Assembly: GCA_017621695.1 (NCBI GenBank) | Contig: JAGASP010000120.1 | Coordinates: 1 to 54,129, forward strand | Reading direction: 5' to 3' | From: Clostridia bacterium | GTDB taxonomy: Bacteria; Bacillota; Clostridia; Oscillospirales; CAG-272 | DNA length: 54,129 nucleotides | Shown here: positions 8,982 to 17,616 of the stretch, piece by piece | How the letters are laid out: each line of letters opens with the position of its first letter | Position numbering within the stretch: the first letter of the stretch is position 1 | Program-made: the position numbers and the translations under genes | The notes under the pieces: generated by a model | The model's database searches: none | What the model was told of the DNA's origin: nothing | Seen by the model: only the letters and a program-made list of their open reading frames with translations

Positions 8982-9033
8982 AGAACGACAATAACCCTCA
9001 TAAATTATTTTTAGCGGTTAATCATTTTATGCC

Positions 9034-9060
9034 GTAGGGGCGACCCTATGTGGTCGCCCG
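9034..9060 (+). repeat. REP hairpin, pair B left
   Basis: GTAG head then arms GGGCGACC/GGTCGCCC. Confidence 0.8.
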
Positions 9061-9106
9061 TCGTCCCGACATCGACAAAATCCTTGTGGGTCAACAATCT
9101 TTTTGG

Positions 9107-9133
9107 CGGGAGGCCACACAGGGCCTCCCCTAC
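9107..9133 (-). repeat. REP hairpin, pair B right
   Basis: Minus-strand GTAG head with arms GGGAGGCC/GGCCTCCC. The arms differ from the other copies but both sides change together, so the hairpin is kept. Confidence 0.8.
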
Positions 9134-9276
9134 GGCCATGTTGGTCATACGCCCGTAAACAACAATTTACCGCTATACCCCCATCGGGTAATCTACCATC
9201 GGGGCAGAGAGCGCCCCACGATATCAGTCGGCGCTTTGCGTCAGCCATTTATCAACGCTTATCATAAGGAGCCGTT

Positions 9277-9903
9277 ATGCGCGCATTCATTTATACGGGT
9301 GGGATCATCCACCCTGACAATATCACCGAGCATCCCAAAGCCGAGGATCTTTGCATCGCGGCAGATCAGGGCTATCATAACGCCCTCAGGCTGGGAGAGA
9401 GAGTGGACATTCTCATCGGAGATTTCGACTCCATCGGACAAGTTCCTCGGGATGCTGTCGGAGAGATCCGCGAAGTCCCTGCCGAAAAGGATCTGACCGA
9501 CACCCAGATCGCTTTGGAGATCGCCGTGGACGCAGGCGCTGACGAGGTCATTCTCATCGGCGGTCTTTCGGGCAGACTGGATCATACCCTGTCCAACCTC
9601 GGCATTCTGGAGGATATGTATCTCCGAAATATCCACGGCTATATGACCGACGGTCAGAGTCGCGTGCATTATCTCAAAAATTCTTCCACCCTCATCGCAC
9701 GCAGTGCCTACAAGTATATCTCCATCCTTGCCGCCGATGAGACCGTCAAGGGTGTCTCCATGGAGGGTGGAAAATACCCCCTCAAAAACAAGACCCTTTC
9801 CCGTCGTCTCCAATACGCCGTTTCCAATGAGATCACCGTTAACGTCGTGCTCATCTCTGTCAAAAAAGGCGGTATCTTTATCATTGAGTCCAAGGATGTT
9901 TAA
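9277..9903 (+). CDS. thiN: Thiamine pyrophosphokinase
   Basis: A 208-residue enzyme that transfers pyrophosphate from ATP to thiamine to give thiamine diphosphate. Family marks are GDFDS (48-52), EKDLTDTQ (70-77) and GRLDHTL (99-105), the acidic residues binding Mg-ATP and the substrate. Length is typical for bacterial ThiN. The start ATG 9277 follows AAGGAGCCGTT. It is separated from the ThiT transporter by 40 kb in this window, but together they give a salvage route: uptake by ThiT, then direct activation to the cofactor used by the PFOR encoded here. No riboswitch is visible in front of it; the upstream region holds REP hairpins instead. Confidence 0.95.
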   Translation: MRAFIYTGGIIHPDNITEHPKAEDLCIAADQGYHNALRLGERVDILIGDFDSIGQVPRDAVGEIREVPAEKDLTDTQIALEIAVDAGADEVILIGGLSGRLDHTLSNLGILEDMYLRNIHGYMTDGQSRVHYLKNSSTLIARSAYKYISILAADETVKGVSMEGGKYPLKNKTLSRRLQYAVSNEITVNVVLISVKKGGIFIIESKDV

Positions 9904-10035
9904 AAAAAACGATGGAATCCTGCTCTCTACCCCATTTAAAAGCCTTTAAAAAATTTTTGATTTCCCCTCCGCACTTTAAAATAATTTGCGTATGAAAGCT
10001 TTTATATTTCAAGTTTTTTTACCCTTGCTTATTTT

Positions 10036-10112
10036 TTAAAGTTCTTGGGATTCTTAAACCCTTCTTGAAAGAAGGGTTTAAGTGGGGGTCAGGGGCAAAG
10101 CCCCTCGTTTTT
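10036..10112 (+). repeat. Dispersed double-hairpin repeat, copy upstream of the surface operon
   Basis: Begins TTTTTTAAAGTTCTTG, then a hairpin with arms CTTAAACCCTTCTT (10053-10066) and its complement (10069-10082), then GGGGTCAGGGGCAAAGCCCC-type second hairpin (10091-10105) and a T run. The same layout recurs at 30940-31016. It may also act as a terminator for thiN. Confidence 0.65.
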
Positions 10113-10148
10113 CCCTCCCTAAATACCCTCAAAAACAAGGAGATGCTC

Positions 10149-12044
10149 ATGAAACAGCGTCGTATCAGCCTGCTCCTGATATGTGCCGCGCTCCTGACGG
10201 CTTTTTTGTGTGCACTGCCCATGGGTGTGTTCGCCGCCACAGAGCCGCAAGCCAAAAAAACAGACCCTCCTCGCCCGCCATACATTTTTTCGGTAGATGA
10301 AGTCACCGGAGGCAGTGGCTTTTCCGCAGCCTCCATGCTCTATGTCTACGAGGATTTCTCTCTCGCCGATGACCAACCCCTCACCCTCAAGGGCTGGATT
10401 GCCACCGACGAGGGCATCAAAGCGTATGAATATGCCTGGGTATCGGGGATGCATCGCACACCCGAATGGACTCAGGTGACAAATCTGCAGATCGTCCCGC
10501 GCGGAGATCTGAAAAACGCAGGAATCCCTTATGAAGCCGGCCATGAAAGCGCAGGCTTTTCCCTCACCATCCAACCCGATGCAAGCCTTGAGGACGGTTA
10601 TTACGACCTATATGTCCGCGCGATCTCGGGTGACGGCGTGGGACTGGACATCGTCATGTTCCCCCACCTCTGCTACGGCGAGCCCGACAGAGACAACGGC
10701 GAGACCCGCGTCATTTCCTTTCCCCGTATCGCAAAAACTCCGGGAGCTCTTACGAATGCTTCCGTCCATGAGACAGGACTTGTCATGACGAACACCTCCT
10801 TTGCCGCCCTCGGACAGCTGGAGCTTGCCGCATTTTCATCCATCCGCGTGACCTATTCTCTCAGCAAGGCCTATACCGACGGCAAACAGGCGATTTTGGG
10901 ATTTAAATCCTCCGCCGCACATCCCTACGGCAACGGAAAGGATCGATATAACCTCACCGACCACGTCGTAGCCCTACCACTTCATACAGAGACCACAGAT
11001 ATGCAAACGGTAGAGCTGGATCTTGATAACGTCTCCCTCCCACCCTGTAGCGCCCCCTATCTTGCGGCGTATCTTGCCGATGGCATCAGTTTGACGATCC
11101 ATGACATCACGCTGACCTATCGCGGTCATGCCTATGACCATACAGCCGCCAAAATATATTTTTCGGGGGACACCGTTCCTCATTTTCAGAGTATCAATCG
11201 CGTCGAACTTAAAGGTGTGAGCGACCCTGTCATGGGTGACGTGCTCCGCATTGAGATCACCGAAGAAACCAACGACCCCTTCACCCATTTCAACGCCGCA
11301 GGTCTTTTCAAGAACTATGACCTCCGCCTGAACGCCGACCATTACAAATATATGGTGGTGCTGGCGCGTGCCAATTCCGAAAATCTGCATGCCAATATGA
11401 CGTTTTATCTATGCGCAGGCACCATTTACGGCGCGACCGAGGCTTGTACGTATACACACACCCTCACAAGGGACGGCAAATGGCATTATTATCTCTTTGA
11501 TCTGACGGACAAAGAAAATTGGACAGGCAATATCAACGGTTGGCGTTTTGATATCATCAGCGGCGACTCCCTCCCCGGCAATTACGTGGATTTTGCCTCC
11601 ATTCAACTGTTCAGTACCCTCGAAGCGGCACAAAAGGCATCCTCCGCGTCTGTCAACACGGGTATCACCCCCCATCAGTTGGGGATGCCCATCCTGCAAA
11701 GACACGATGACCTTGAACACAACGATGGCTCCACCCCTCCCGTCATCTTTGAGGATGGCGATTGGTTTGAAATAGAGACAGAAACAGAATCCGTCACAGA
11801 ACCCGAAACAAAGCCCCTTCCCGATCCCGAAACCGATTTGGAGATCCAGACTCCCGCACCCGAAGCTCCGGATACCTTTGACGCTACACAAACGTCCCCC
11901 GAAACTTCCAATCCTTCCGTAACCGATCCATCGGATGAAACGCAAGCCGCCGCAAGCGGATGTGCATCGACGATTTCGGTCATATATTTCGCATTCCCTC
12001 TGTCCCTGATCCTAATCATGAAAAAGAAAAAGGAGAACCTGTAA
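10149..12044 (+). CDS. Secreted surface protein with C-terminal membrane anchor
   Basis: A 631-residue exported protein of unknown function. Signal peptide at 1-36 ending near GVFAA. The middle shows beta-rich segments; residues about 374-497 (from NDPFTHF to LEAAQKA) resemble a region of the next protein and of the 23615 protein, with the pattern W-x-Y-x-L-F-D, then W-x-G-x-I, then R-F-D-I, as in beta-sandwich binding modules. A Thr/Glu/Pro-rich linker (about 540-600) leads to SGC (Cys605), a hydrophobic helix and KKKK. Start chosen at ATG 10149, with AAGGAG 6 bases before it, rather than an upstream in-frame ATG lacking both a ribosome site and a signal peptide. The next gene begins 1 base after the stop, so the two form an operon. 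Confidence 0.8.
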   Translation: MKQRRISLLLICAALLTAFLCALPMGVFAATEPQAKKTDPPRPPYIFSVDEVTGGSGFSAASMLYVYEDFSLADDQPLTLKGWIATDEGIKAYEYAWVSGMHRTPEWTQVTNLQIVPRGDLKNAGIPYEAGHESAGFSLTIQPDASLEDGYYDLYVRAISGDGVGLDIVMFPHLCYGEPDRDNGETRVISFPRIAKTPGALTNASVHETGLVMTNTSFAALGQLELAAFSSIRVTYSLSKAYTDGKQAILGFKSSAAHPYGNGKDRYNLTDHVVALPLHTETTDMQTVELDLDNVSLPPCSAPYLAAYLADGISLTIHDITLTYRGHAYDHTAAKIYFSGDTVPHFQSINRVELKGVSDPVMGDVLRIEITEETNDPFTHFNAAGLFKNYDLRLNADHYKYMVVLARANSENLHANMTFYLCAGTIYGATEACTYTHTLTRDGKWHYYLFDLTDKENWTGNINGWRFDIISGDSLPGNYVDFASIQLFSTLEAAQKASSASVNTGITPHQLGMPILQRHDDLEHNDGSTPPVIFEDGDWFEIETETESVTEPETKPLPDPETDLEIQTPAPEAPDTFDATQTSPETSNPSVTDPSDETQAAASGCASTISVIYFAFPLSLILIMKKKKENL

Positions 12045-12045
12045 C

Positions 12046-14277
12046 ATGAAACGCATTCTCGCATTGGCCCTCTCAATTTTGACCTGTATCTCTCTTCTTT
12101 TGAGTGTGACCGTAACCCCCCTCGGTGCCGAAGAAGAGCAAAAGTATCAAGTCGAAGGTGAATCCTCTCGCAAAACCGAGGAAATTACCCTTGCCGACGG
12201 CACAAAGACCGGTGTCATCTGGACGCAGATGGAGCTGGATGGCAAGTACGGTAATGACCGTCTTGTCAACGTTGCGGAATTTGATCTTTCCAACACCAAC
12301 CTGTCCGTAGAGCTGATCAACAGCGGCAATACCATCGTGGATGTTGCCACTCTGGATAAGGCCGCCGTGGCATACAACCAGGCACACGCGGGACAGACCG
12401 TGCTGGCCGCTGTCAACGGTGACCTTTGGATGACGGCTGTGCATTCCTCCTCTTCCCTGACCTCCAAGGTTCTGAAGGCAACGCGCGGCGTGCTCATGGT
12501 TGACGGCGAGATCTGGGCCTCCCAGCAGATCGACCAGGAAAATCTGGACGCAACCAACGCCGAAAAGGGTACTCCTGCAGGTGATAAGGCCTGCTTTGGT
12601 GTGACCGACAAGAACCAGCCCCTCGTCGGCTCGCCCAATATCCAGATCACCATGACCGTCAACGGTAAGACCGTCAACGCCGACGGTATCAACCGTCTTC
12701 CCGCAAGAAACGCGGTCATCGTATACAATCACCGTATGCACTCCACCAACTACGCCCTGAGCGATGCTTACGAGGTGGAATTGAAAGTAGACAAGTCCTC
12801 TGCGTTTGTCGCAGGCGGCAGCATCACCGCCAAGGTCGTAGCGATCTACAAGGAGGGTGCCGTGGTTCGTCCCGCACTCGACAACCCCGATACCATCGTG
12901 CTCACCGCGCGCGGCAATAAGATCTCCGAGCTGAAGGATAACTTCAAGGTCGGCGATCAGGTCACGTTTGCAACCGAGCTCACAGACCGTTGGGGCAACA
13001 CCGAGCTCTGGCAGACCGTACAGGACGCCATCGGCGGCCATATGCCTCCCCTTCTGAACGGTCAGCTGGCAGTACCCAACAGTGACAGCACCGCATATCC
13101 CACCGCGCTCGTCGGCTACAAGGACGACGGTTCTGTCATGCTGGTTTCCGTCACCTCTGAGATTGATGGCAGCCGTGCAGGTCTGCGTTTTAGTCAGGCA
13201 TATGATTTCTGCAAGGAAATGGGATATAACAGCGTGTTTTTCCTGGACGGCGGCGGTTCCTGTACCTTCATTACCCTCGATGAAGGCGCATACACCATCC
13301 GTCATCAATGCTCCGACGGTTCCGCACGTCCCGTCATCAACGGCATCGGTGTCGTCTGGAACGAGACCCCCGTTTGCGAAAAGCAGGGCTCTCTTGGCTA
13401 TATTAAAATTCCCGTTGATCTTTCGGAGATCCCTCCGACCTACATTGACGGCGCACTGCTCTCTGAGCTTGTCAACGCCCCCAACGCGGTTTCCATGGGA
13501 TATGATGAAACCGAGCAGGCCTTCCGTATGACCACCTCCACAAAGACCAACGACCCCTACGCCACTCTGTCCTTCAACACCCTCAAGCGCGTCAACGCCG
13601 AGGATTATCCTTATCTGGTGTTCAAGGTCAAGACAAATCATCCGAATAACACCAACTTCCAGCTCTTCTATGCCTGCGGCAGCGACACAGGCGCAGACGG
13701 CGCGAGAACCAAGAGCTTTTCGGTCAAGTCCGGCATGGATGATTGGCAATACGTCGTCGTGGACATGAGCAAGGTATCCAAGTGGAAGGGTACTGTCAAC
13801 AACATCCGTCTGGATATTTTTGACTCTGTCTACACCGAGCCTGATACCTCGCTTTATATCGGCGCCATCGTTATGTGTGAAAACAAGGACGATGCCAACA
13901 ACGTCGCAAACGGCTTTGTGCCCGAGGGCTCCGTGACCGATTATCTCCAGTACGTCAAGGATCATATGCCCGAGACCGAGGCTCCTACCGAAGAGCCCAC
14001 CGAAGAACCCACAGAAGCACCCACCGAGCCCGTGACCGAACCCGAAACCGAGCCTGTGACCGAAGCGCCCTCTGCATCCGAGCAGGCAACCGATGCGCCC
14101 ACCGAAGCGCCTACCGAAGCGCCCGCCGCATCCGTGACCGAGCCCGCAACCGAAGCGCCCACGGTACAGGAGAGTGAAGTATCCGGCAGCTGCGGCTCTG
14201 TGATCTCTGTCAGCGCCGTCGTGTGTCTGTCTCTTCTGGGCGGTGCTCTGCTCATCAAGAAAAAGAAGCAGGACTGA
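12046..14277 (+). CDS. Surface phosphodiester glycosidase (NAGPA domain)
   Basis: A 743-residue exported protein. Signal peptide 1-29 (MKRILALALSILTCISLLL start). Residues about 120-445 form a NAGPA/DUF2233 phosphodiester glycosidase domain, with FFLDGGGSCTF (about 397-407) and R-P-V-I-N-G-I-G-V-V near its end, as in enzymes that uncover N-acetylglucosamine-1-phosphodiesters. Residues about 468-622 are a beta-sandwich-like module related to one in the upstream protein. A repetitive linker of T-E-A-P-type units (about 642-708) and a tail with SCGS (Cys716), a hydrophobic helix and KKKK anchor it. It probably acts on surface or host glycans outside the cell; the substrate is inferred only from the family. 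Translation is coupled to the upstream gene. Confidence 0.9.
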   Translation: MKRILALALSILTCISLLLSVTVTPLGAEEEQKYQVEGESSRKTEEITLADGTKTGVIWTQMELDGKYGNDRLVNVAEFDLSNTNLSVELINSGNTIVDVATLDKAAVAYNQAHAGQTVLAAVNGDLWMTAVHSSSSLTSKVLKATRGVLMVDGEIWASQQIDQENLDATNAEKGTPAGDKACFGVTDKNQPLVGSPNIQITMTVNGKTVNADGINRLPARNAVIVYNHRMHSTNYALSDAYEVELKVDKSSAFVAGGSITAKVVAIYKEGAVVRPALDNPDTIVLTARGNKISELKDNFKVGDQVTFATELTDRWGNTELWQTVQDAIGGHMPPLLNGQLAVPNSDSTAYPTALVGYKDDGSVMLVSVTSEIDGSRAGLRFSQAYDFCKEMGYNSVFFLDGGGSCTFITLDEGAYTIRHQCSDGSARPVINGIGVVWNETPVCEKQGSLGYIKIPVDLSEIPPTYIDGALLSELVNAPNAVSMGYDETEQAFRMTTSTKTNDPYATLSFNTLKRVNAEDYPYLVFKVKTNHPNNTNFQLFYACGSDTGADGARTKSFSVKSGMDDWQYVVVDMSKVSKWKGTVNNIRLDIFDSVYTEPDTSLYIGAIVMCENKDDANNVANGFVPEGSVTDYLQYVKDHMPETEAPTEEPTEEPTEAPTEPVTEPETEPVTEAPSASEQATDAPTEAPTEAPAASVTEPATEAPTVQESEVSGSCGSVISVSAVVCLSLLGGALLIKKKKQD
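13971..14180 (+). repeat. Thr/Glu/Pro codon repeat in the glycosidase linker
   Basis: Imperfect 12-base coding repeats of the type GAAGAGCCCACC and GAAGCGCCCACC. They encode the extended wall-spanning spacer. Confidence 0.75.
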
Positions 14278-14361
14278 TAAACATTGGTTCTTTCTTAGGA
14301 GTGATCGCTAAAAAATCCCGTAACCAAATGCGGTGGCTTCTTAAGGACAGTTTTAAAATTT

Positions 14362-14377
14362 GATAGAATATTCTATC
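14362..14377. repeat. Perfect 16-base palindrome
   Basis: GATAGAATATTCTATC. It lies between the surface operon and its terminator and could be an operator or hairpin; no family recognised. Confidence 0.4.
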
Positions 14378-14387
14378 GGCTAACAAG

Positions 14388-14426
14388 AAAAGGACGAAGA
14401 ATTGTAAAAATTCCTCGTCCTTTTTA
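14388..14426. terminator. Terminator after the surface operon
   Basis: Arms around AAAAGGACGAAGAATT (from 14388) and AATTCCTCGTCCTTTT (to 14424), small loop, T run on the plus strand and A run before it. It may also serve the convergent small gene. Confidence 0.75.
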
Positions 14427-14434
14427 TATGATCA

Positions 14435-14632
14435 TCAAATATAAACTTCATTCTCAGCAGTTTTCTCTTTTTTGTTTTTTAAAGCAAATGTGGGGAAACA
14501 AAGCAAATGGTAGTCGCACTCGTCACAACAACATTCAAAGCCTTGTTCTCCGTTGCCAAGGCAAGCGGCAGGATCTCCGGGCGTAAGCTCTACACCGGTA
14601 ACATCTATTATTTTTTTCATATTCTGACTCAT
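14435..14632 (-). CDS. Cysteine-rich small protein (65 residues)
   Basis: A 65-residue protein not assigned to a named family by eye. It reads MSQNMKKIIDVTGVELTPG at the start, then shows C-L-G-N-G, E-C-C-C-D-E-C-D-Y and L-C-F-P: seven cysteines in about 25 residues, which suggests zinc or iron-sulfur binding. Start ATG 14632 is supported by GGGGGAT 4 bases upstream; ATG 14620 (MKKII) is the alternative. Upstream in-frame residues look non-coding. It is transcribed toward the terminator 14388-14426 and lies beside the accessory island. The motif pattern recalls small conserved clostridial proteins, but I assign no function. Confidence 0.65.
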   Translation of the reverse strand: MSQNMKKIIDVTGVELTPGDPAACLGNGEQGFECCCDECDYHLLCFPTFALKNKKEKTAENEVYI

Positions 14633-14702
14633 ATATCCCCCATTGATAAACAAAAAGTGCGCCAACCGAAGTGGGCACACCTTAAGGAAGTTTTGTATGT
14701 AG

Positions 14703-14736
14703 GAGGTATTGTGACCGAAATCGGTCACAATACCTC
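14703..14736. repeat. Long perfect hairpin between small gene and membrane protein gene
   Basis: Arms 14703-14718 and 14721-14736 (GAGGTATTGTGACCGA and complement), 2-base gap. No T run follows on either strand, so an operator or RNA element is as likely as a terminator for the minus-strand gene that ends at 14769. Confidence 0.55.
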
Positions 14737-14768
14737 TTGCTGTGTTAACTTGATTTATATTAAATCGT

Positions 14769-15650
14769 TTAATCTTTATTTTGATTACCTTTTTTCTCTT
14801 TATGTGAATGTTTCACTTTAGACTTTGAATCGAAATTCAAAAGCCTATCAGCCTCTTGTGCTGTTGCCACTTCAAGTGTTTCAAAGGTAGAACCTATGCT
14901 TTGCAACAAAGCTCTATATTTGGTTTTATACACTCTAATAAATTCACTATTATAAAATGCTATCTGCGAGTTTATATTTTCGCTACTTATGTTTTTTAGT
15001 TTTTTTATAATTTCTTGGTTTGTTGCTAAATTTTCCTTTGAAAAAGAACCGGGGCAAGCTTTCTCAATTTCGCCCATTTGATAAGCTGAATCTTTGTTTT
15101 GAAGTATACGAAAATCAGAATACTGCTCAATTTCGCCTGAACTTATATCGACAAATTCTTCAGCCATCTCAGCGATCCCATCAATTAAGTGCTTAACCTT
15201 TGGATAGTCGTTCATATTGAGATATGCATTTAATAAATCCGTTGAGGTTTTGCAATTCATTTGATACCTTTGCAGAATATGAATTGCCTTAGTAGGATCG
15301 ATAAAACCGTTATCCATAACCTCTTTCAAGGTTCCCATTGGATTTATGTTTGAGAGTATGTCTAAAAAGATGGACTTTAATTTAGACCACTTTTCACTCT
15401 CGTTTTTGAGAAAACTTTCTCTTTGAATCTGTTTCTTTGTAAAGGTTATTGTTGCAACAAGAGTCACAACAGTTATAATTGCACCAAGAATTGTACCATA
15501 ATATCCAAGCATGGCGGAAGCATCCCACGCTGTTGAATATCCACAATTAGCTTTGTAACACTCGTTTATTACAATCGGTATTCCAACGAGAAAAACAGAT
15601 ATAACGAGAATACCTAAAATGATTTTTAATACACGTTTGAATTTTGACAT
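14769..15650 (-). CDS. Hypothetical two-helix membrane protein
   Basis: A 293-residue protein of unknown function. Two hydrophobic helices lie at about 8-28 and 50-70, separated by a short outer loop containing ASAMLGYYGTILGAII, then a basic stop (FTKKQIQRE) and a long helical cytoplasmic domain to a Lys-rich C-terminus. This two-helix plus helical-domain arrangement is common among accessory-region proteins of Bacillota, including some next to defence genes, but no catalytic motif is visible. It follows the AlbA_2-type gene by 28 bases and is probably in the same minus-strand transcript. Codon use is AT-rich compared with the genes on either side of the island. Confidence 0.75.
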   Translation of the reverse strand: MSKFKRVLKIILGILVISVFLVGIPIVINECYKANCGYSTAWDASAMLGYYGTILGAIITVVTLVATITFTKKQIQRESFLKNESEKWSKLKSIFLDILSNINPMGTLKEVMDNGFIDPTKAIHILQRYQMNCKTSTDLLNAYLNMNDYPKVKHLIDGIAEMAEEFVDISSGEIEQYSDFRILQNKDSAYQMGEIEKACPGSFSKENLATNQEIIKKLKNISSENINSQIAFYNSEFIRVYKTKYRALLQSIGSTFETLEVATAQEADRLLNFDSKSKVKHSHKEKKGNQNKD

Positions 15651-15678
15651 AAATTATCCCATTTATAGTTACTATTGT

Positions 15679-17139
15679 TTACGCTTTTAGTTTATAAACT
15701 CTGTTTCTATTTTCACCCTCGGTCACAATTGTGCCTTCTGCAACCATTTCGCCAAGCAAACGGCGTGCTCTTGCATCTTTAACACCGAGTAATTCAGCAA
15801 TTTCTGTAGTTTTAGCAGTAATCTTCTCGGTTAAATAGGTAACAACAGCCTGTTTTTGAATTTGAGATTTAGTTTTCGTTGTTTTATCGCTACTTTTTAT
15901 CGCTACTTTTTTATCGCTACTTTCGCCAATGAGTAGCGATAAAGTAATTCTATCGGGTTCAAAGCTTTCGTTGATAACAGGAGCAGACCAACCTTGCTTT
16001 TTCCAAACGCTGAAAATATTCGGGATACCGCTACCTGCGCGCTCACCTACGTCGATGAGGTTGAACATCTTGATGAGCGTGCTATTACGAGGGTCAGAAA
16101 CGCCGCCACTCTTTGCAGCCTCCACATCGATACGGAACCCGCCGGGGTTGGAAAGCGTGATGACATCTTTTTTCTTGATTATGACAAGACCTTGTCTGCC
16201 GTAATAGTCGGCATTTATCAAGCAGTTGGCAAGAGCTTCGCGTAATGCTTTATGAACGGGGGTATCGTCAATGCGATCACCGCCTTCGAGCTTGAACGGA
16301 ACTTTAATATCCTGTGTGATCTTGTTGTAAACGCGAAAATAGAAATCGTAAACGTTTCCACTCCAATCGCCCAACGAGGATACGATACGGTCTGTCCAAC
16401 GGGTGTTGGGATCAAACTGCTCTTGATAGTCAAGGAAGTATGCGGGGAATTCTTTTACGATCTCGTAGTCATAGCCAAACATCAAAAGTCCTGCGGCAGT
16501 GGGGTGCATCTTTCCGTCACTTGATCTTCCAACCGCACCGAGCTTGTAAAGGAACTCAACATCTTCAAGTTCTTCCCAAACGTGTCCGGGACGGTAGGTC
16601 TTCATACGGATACGGTAACGCTTCACGCTGTCATAATCGAATGCGTCAAGCTCCATATTTTCAAGCACGAGCATATCCTGCGTCTTGATTGCCGCGTCGC
16701 GCATCATTGCTTGAACTTCTTCTTTGGTACACTTGTAGTCGCCCTCACCGTTGCGGCGGTAGCTTCCCGAAAGAGGGTTGCCGTCGATATATACGGGCTT
16801 ATCGCTGCGCTGTGCACGAGGCACACGGATAGCCACGATGTGCTTGCCATCTATATTCTCAATGGTTACGTCCTTATCAGAAAGAATATTGGCGCTCACC
16901 TTGTTCGCGTTATTGACAATATCCCAAAAGTCTTTAATCAGCTTTTCGGGATCAGGCAGGTCAACGGGGTGCAAGGATTTGTCATCGTGTTCCTCAACAC
17001 CGAGCAGAATGATACCGCCGAGCGTGTTAGCAAAAGCGGAATAGGTTTCCCAAATGCTACGGGGCAGACCGCCAATTGCTTTTTTCGCTTCAATGCGATT
17101 GTTTTCTTTATACTTTTCTATGTTAGTAAAATTAATCAT
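15679..17139 (-). CDS. AlbA_2 (Schlafen-like) domain transcriptional regulator
   Basis: A 486-residue protein of the AlbA_2/COG2865 group. The N-terminus (about 1-130) is the AlbA_2 nucleic-acid/ATP-associated domain with E-x-K-K-A, FANTLGGIILLGVEE and the RSDKPVYI-...-SYRRNGEGDY segment. The middle matches the ATP-binding C-terminal HATPase-like part (EALANCLINADY, GSGIPNIF). The end is a winged helix-turn-helix (IAELLGVKDARARRLLGEMV). A short S-S-D-K repeat precedes it, from an ATCGCTACTTTTT DNA repeat near 15885-15925. Start at ATG 17139 is fixed by GGAGG 8 bases before. An XRE regulator lies 16 bases upstream. Family members are called regulators and also occur in antiphage loci; the role here is unproven. 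Confidence 0.85.
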   Translation of the reverse strand: MINFTNIEKYKENNRIEAKKAIGGLPRSIWETYSAFANTLGGIILLGVEEHDDKSLHPVDLPDPEKLIKDFWDIVNNANKVSANILSDKDVTIENIDGKHIVAIRVPRAQRSDKPVYIDGNPLSGSYRRNGEGDYKCTKEEVQAMMRDAAIKTQDMLVLENMELDAFDYDSVKRYRIRMKTYRPGHVWEELEDVEFLYKLGAVGRSSDGKMHPTAAGLLMFGYDYEIVKEFPAYFLDYQEQFDPNTRWTDRIVSSLGDWSGNVYDFYFRVYNKITQDIKVPFKLEGGDRIDDTPVHKALREALANCLINADYYGRQGLVIIKKKDVITLSNPGGFRIDVEAAKSGGVSDPRNSTLIKMFNLIDVGERAGSGIPNIFSVWKKQGWSAPVINESFEPDRITLSLLIGESSDKKVAIKSSDKTTKTKSQIQKQAVVTYLTEKITAKTTEIAELLGVKDARARRLLGEMVAEGTIVTEGENRNRVYKLKA

Positions 17140-17155
17140 CGTGCAGACCTCCACA

Positions 17156-17371
17156 TTATGCGTTCTCATCGGGAACGATCTCGACAATATCCCCGATCTC
17201 ACAGTTCAAAGCCACGCATATTTTCACGAGAACATCGGTTGTCACGACCGTACCTTTCTTGCCCATTTTCGTAATGGTAGCAAGGCTAAGTCCTGCACGC
17301 TCTGCGAGCTCTTTTTTCTTCATATTACGGTCAATCAGAAGTTTGAATAAGGGTTTATAACTTGCAGCCAT
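17156..17371 (-). CDS. Small XRE-family helix-turn-helix regulator
   Basis: A 71-residue Cro/CI-type DNA-binding protein. It is essentially a single HTH domain: KPLFKLLIDRNMKKKELAE, then the recognition-helix region LSLATITKMGKKG and the closing helix VLVKICVALNCEIGDIVE. Small XRE proteins of this YozG/Cro type usually repress their own operon. The AlbA_2 gene starts 16 bases after its stop, so a regulator-effector operon is likely. Ribosome site GAGGTGACTT precedes ATG 17371. A possible promoter on the minus strand lies near 17390-17430 (TTGCAA, 17 bases, AATAAT). Confidence 0.88.
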   Translation of the reverse strand: MAASYKPLFKLLIDRNMKKKELAERAGLSLATITKMGKKGTVVTTDVLVKICVALNCEIGDIVEIVPDENA

Positions 17372-17551
17372 AAGTCACCTCAAAAAATACATTATTACAA
17401 CTTATATACTCAATTGCAAAGTAAAACGCAATAGTGATGAAACGATATAGGAGTAACTTGGATATAAATCACACTATAACGCTGGTAATGCTTTTTGCTT
17501 TACAAATTGAATTGATTTTTATATTAAACATCCGTAGATGCTCATTTTATA

Positions 17552-17580
17552 TTGAAAATTTAATAAATTTGTGTTATAAT
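17552..17580 (+). promoter_or_regulatory. Promoter of the 17617 gene
   Basis: TTGAAA (17552-17557), 17-base spacer, TATAAT (17575-17580). Confidence 0.75.
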
Positions 17581-17588
17581 TAGTTTGG

Positions 17589-17606
17589 TAAATTCTTATT
17601 TGACGA
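17589..17606 (+). repeat. 18-base leader repeat, copy 1
   Basis: TAAATTCTTATTTGACGA immediately before the ribosome site of the 17617 gene; identical to 18433-18450. Confidence 0.85.
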
Positions 17607-17616
17607 GGTGGTATAT

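Larger units (their letters stand above)
8656..9276. other. 621-base intergenic region rich in REP hairpins
   Basis: No credible gene. It contains two REP pairs (8891-8981 and 9034-9133), a further hairpin around 9196-9222 (GGGGC/GCCCC) and an imperfect GTGACACT/AGTGTATCAC hairpin near 8804-8834. A short phrase AATTGTTGTTT recurs near 8772 and 8857. Confidence 0.7.

Noticed and set aside
12073..13965. Long open frame opposite the phosphodiester glycosidase gene
   Set aside because: Shadow frame; the plus-strand frame has signal peptide, domain and anchor.
15885..15925. Frameshift-prone repeat in the AlbA_2 gene
   Set aside because: The ATCGCTACTTTTT repeats keep the frame and give an S-S-D-K pattern seen in family members.
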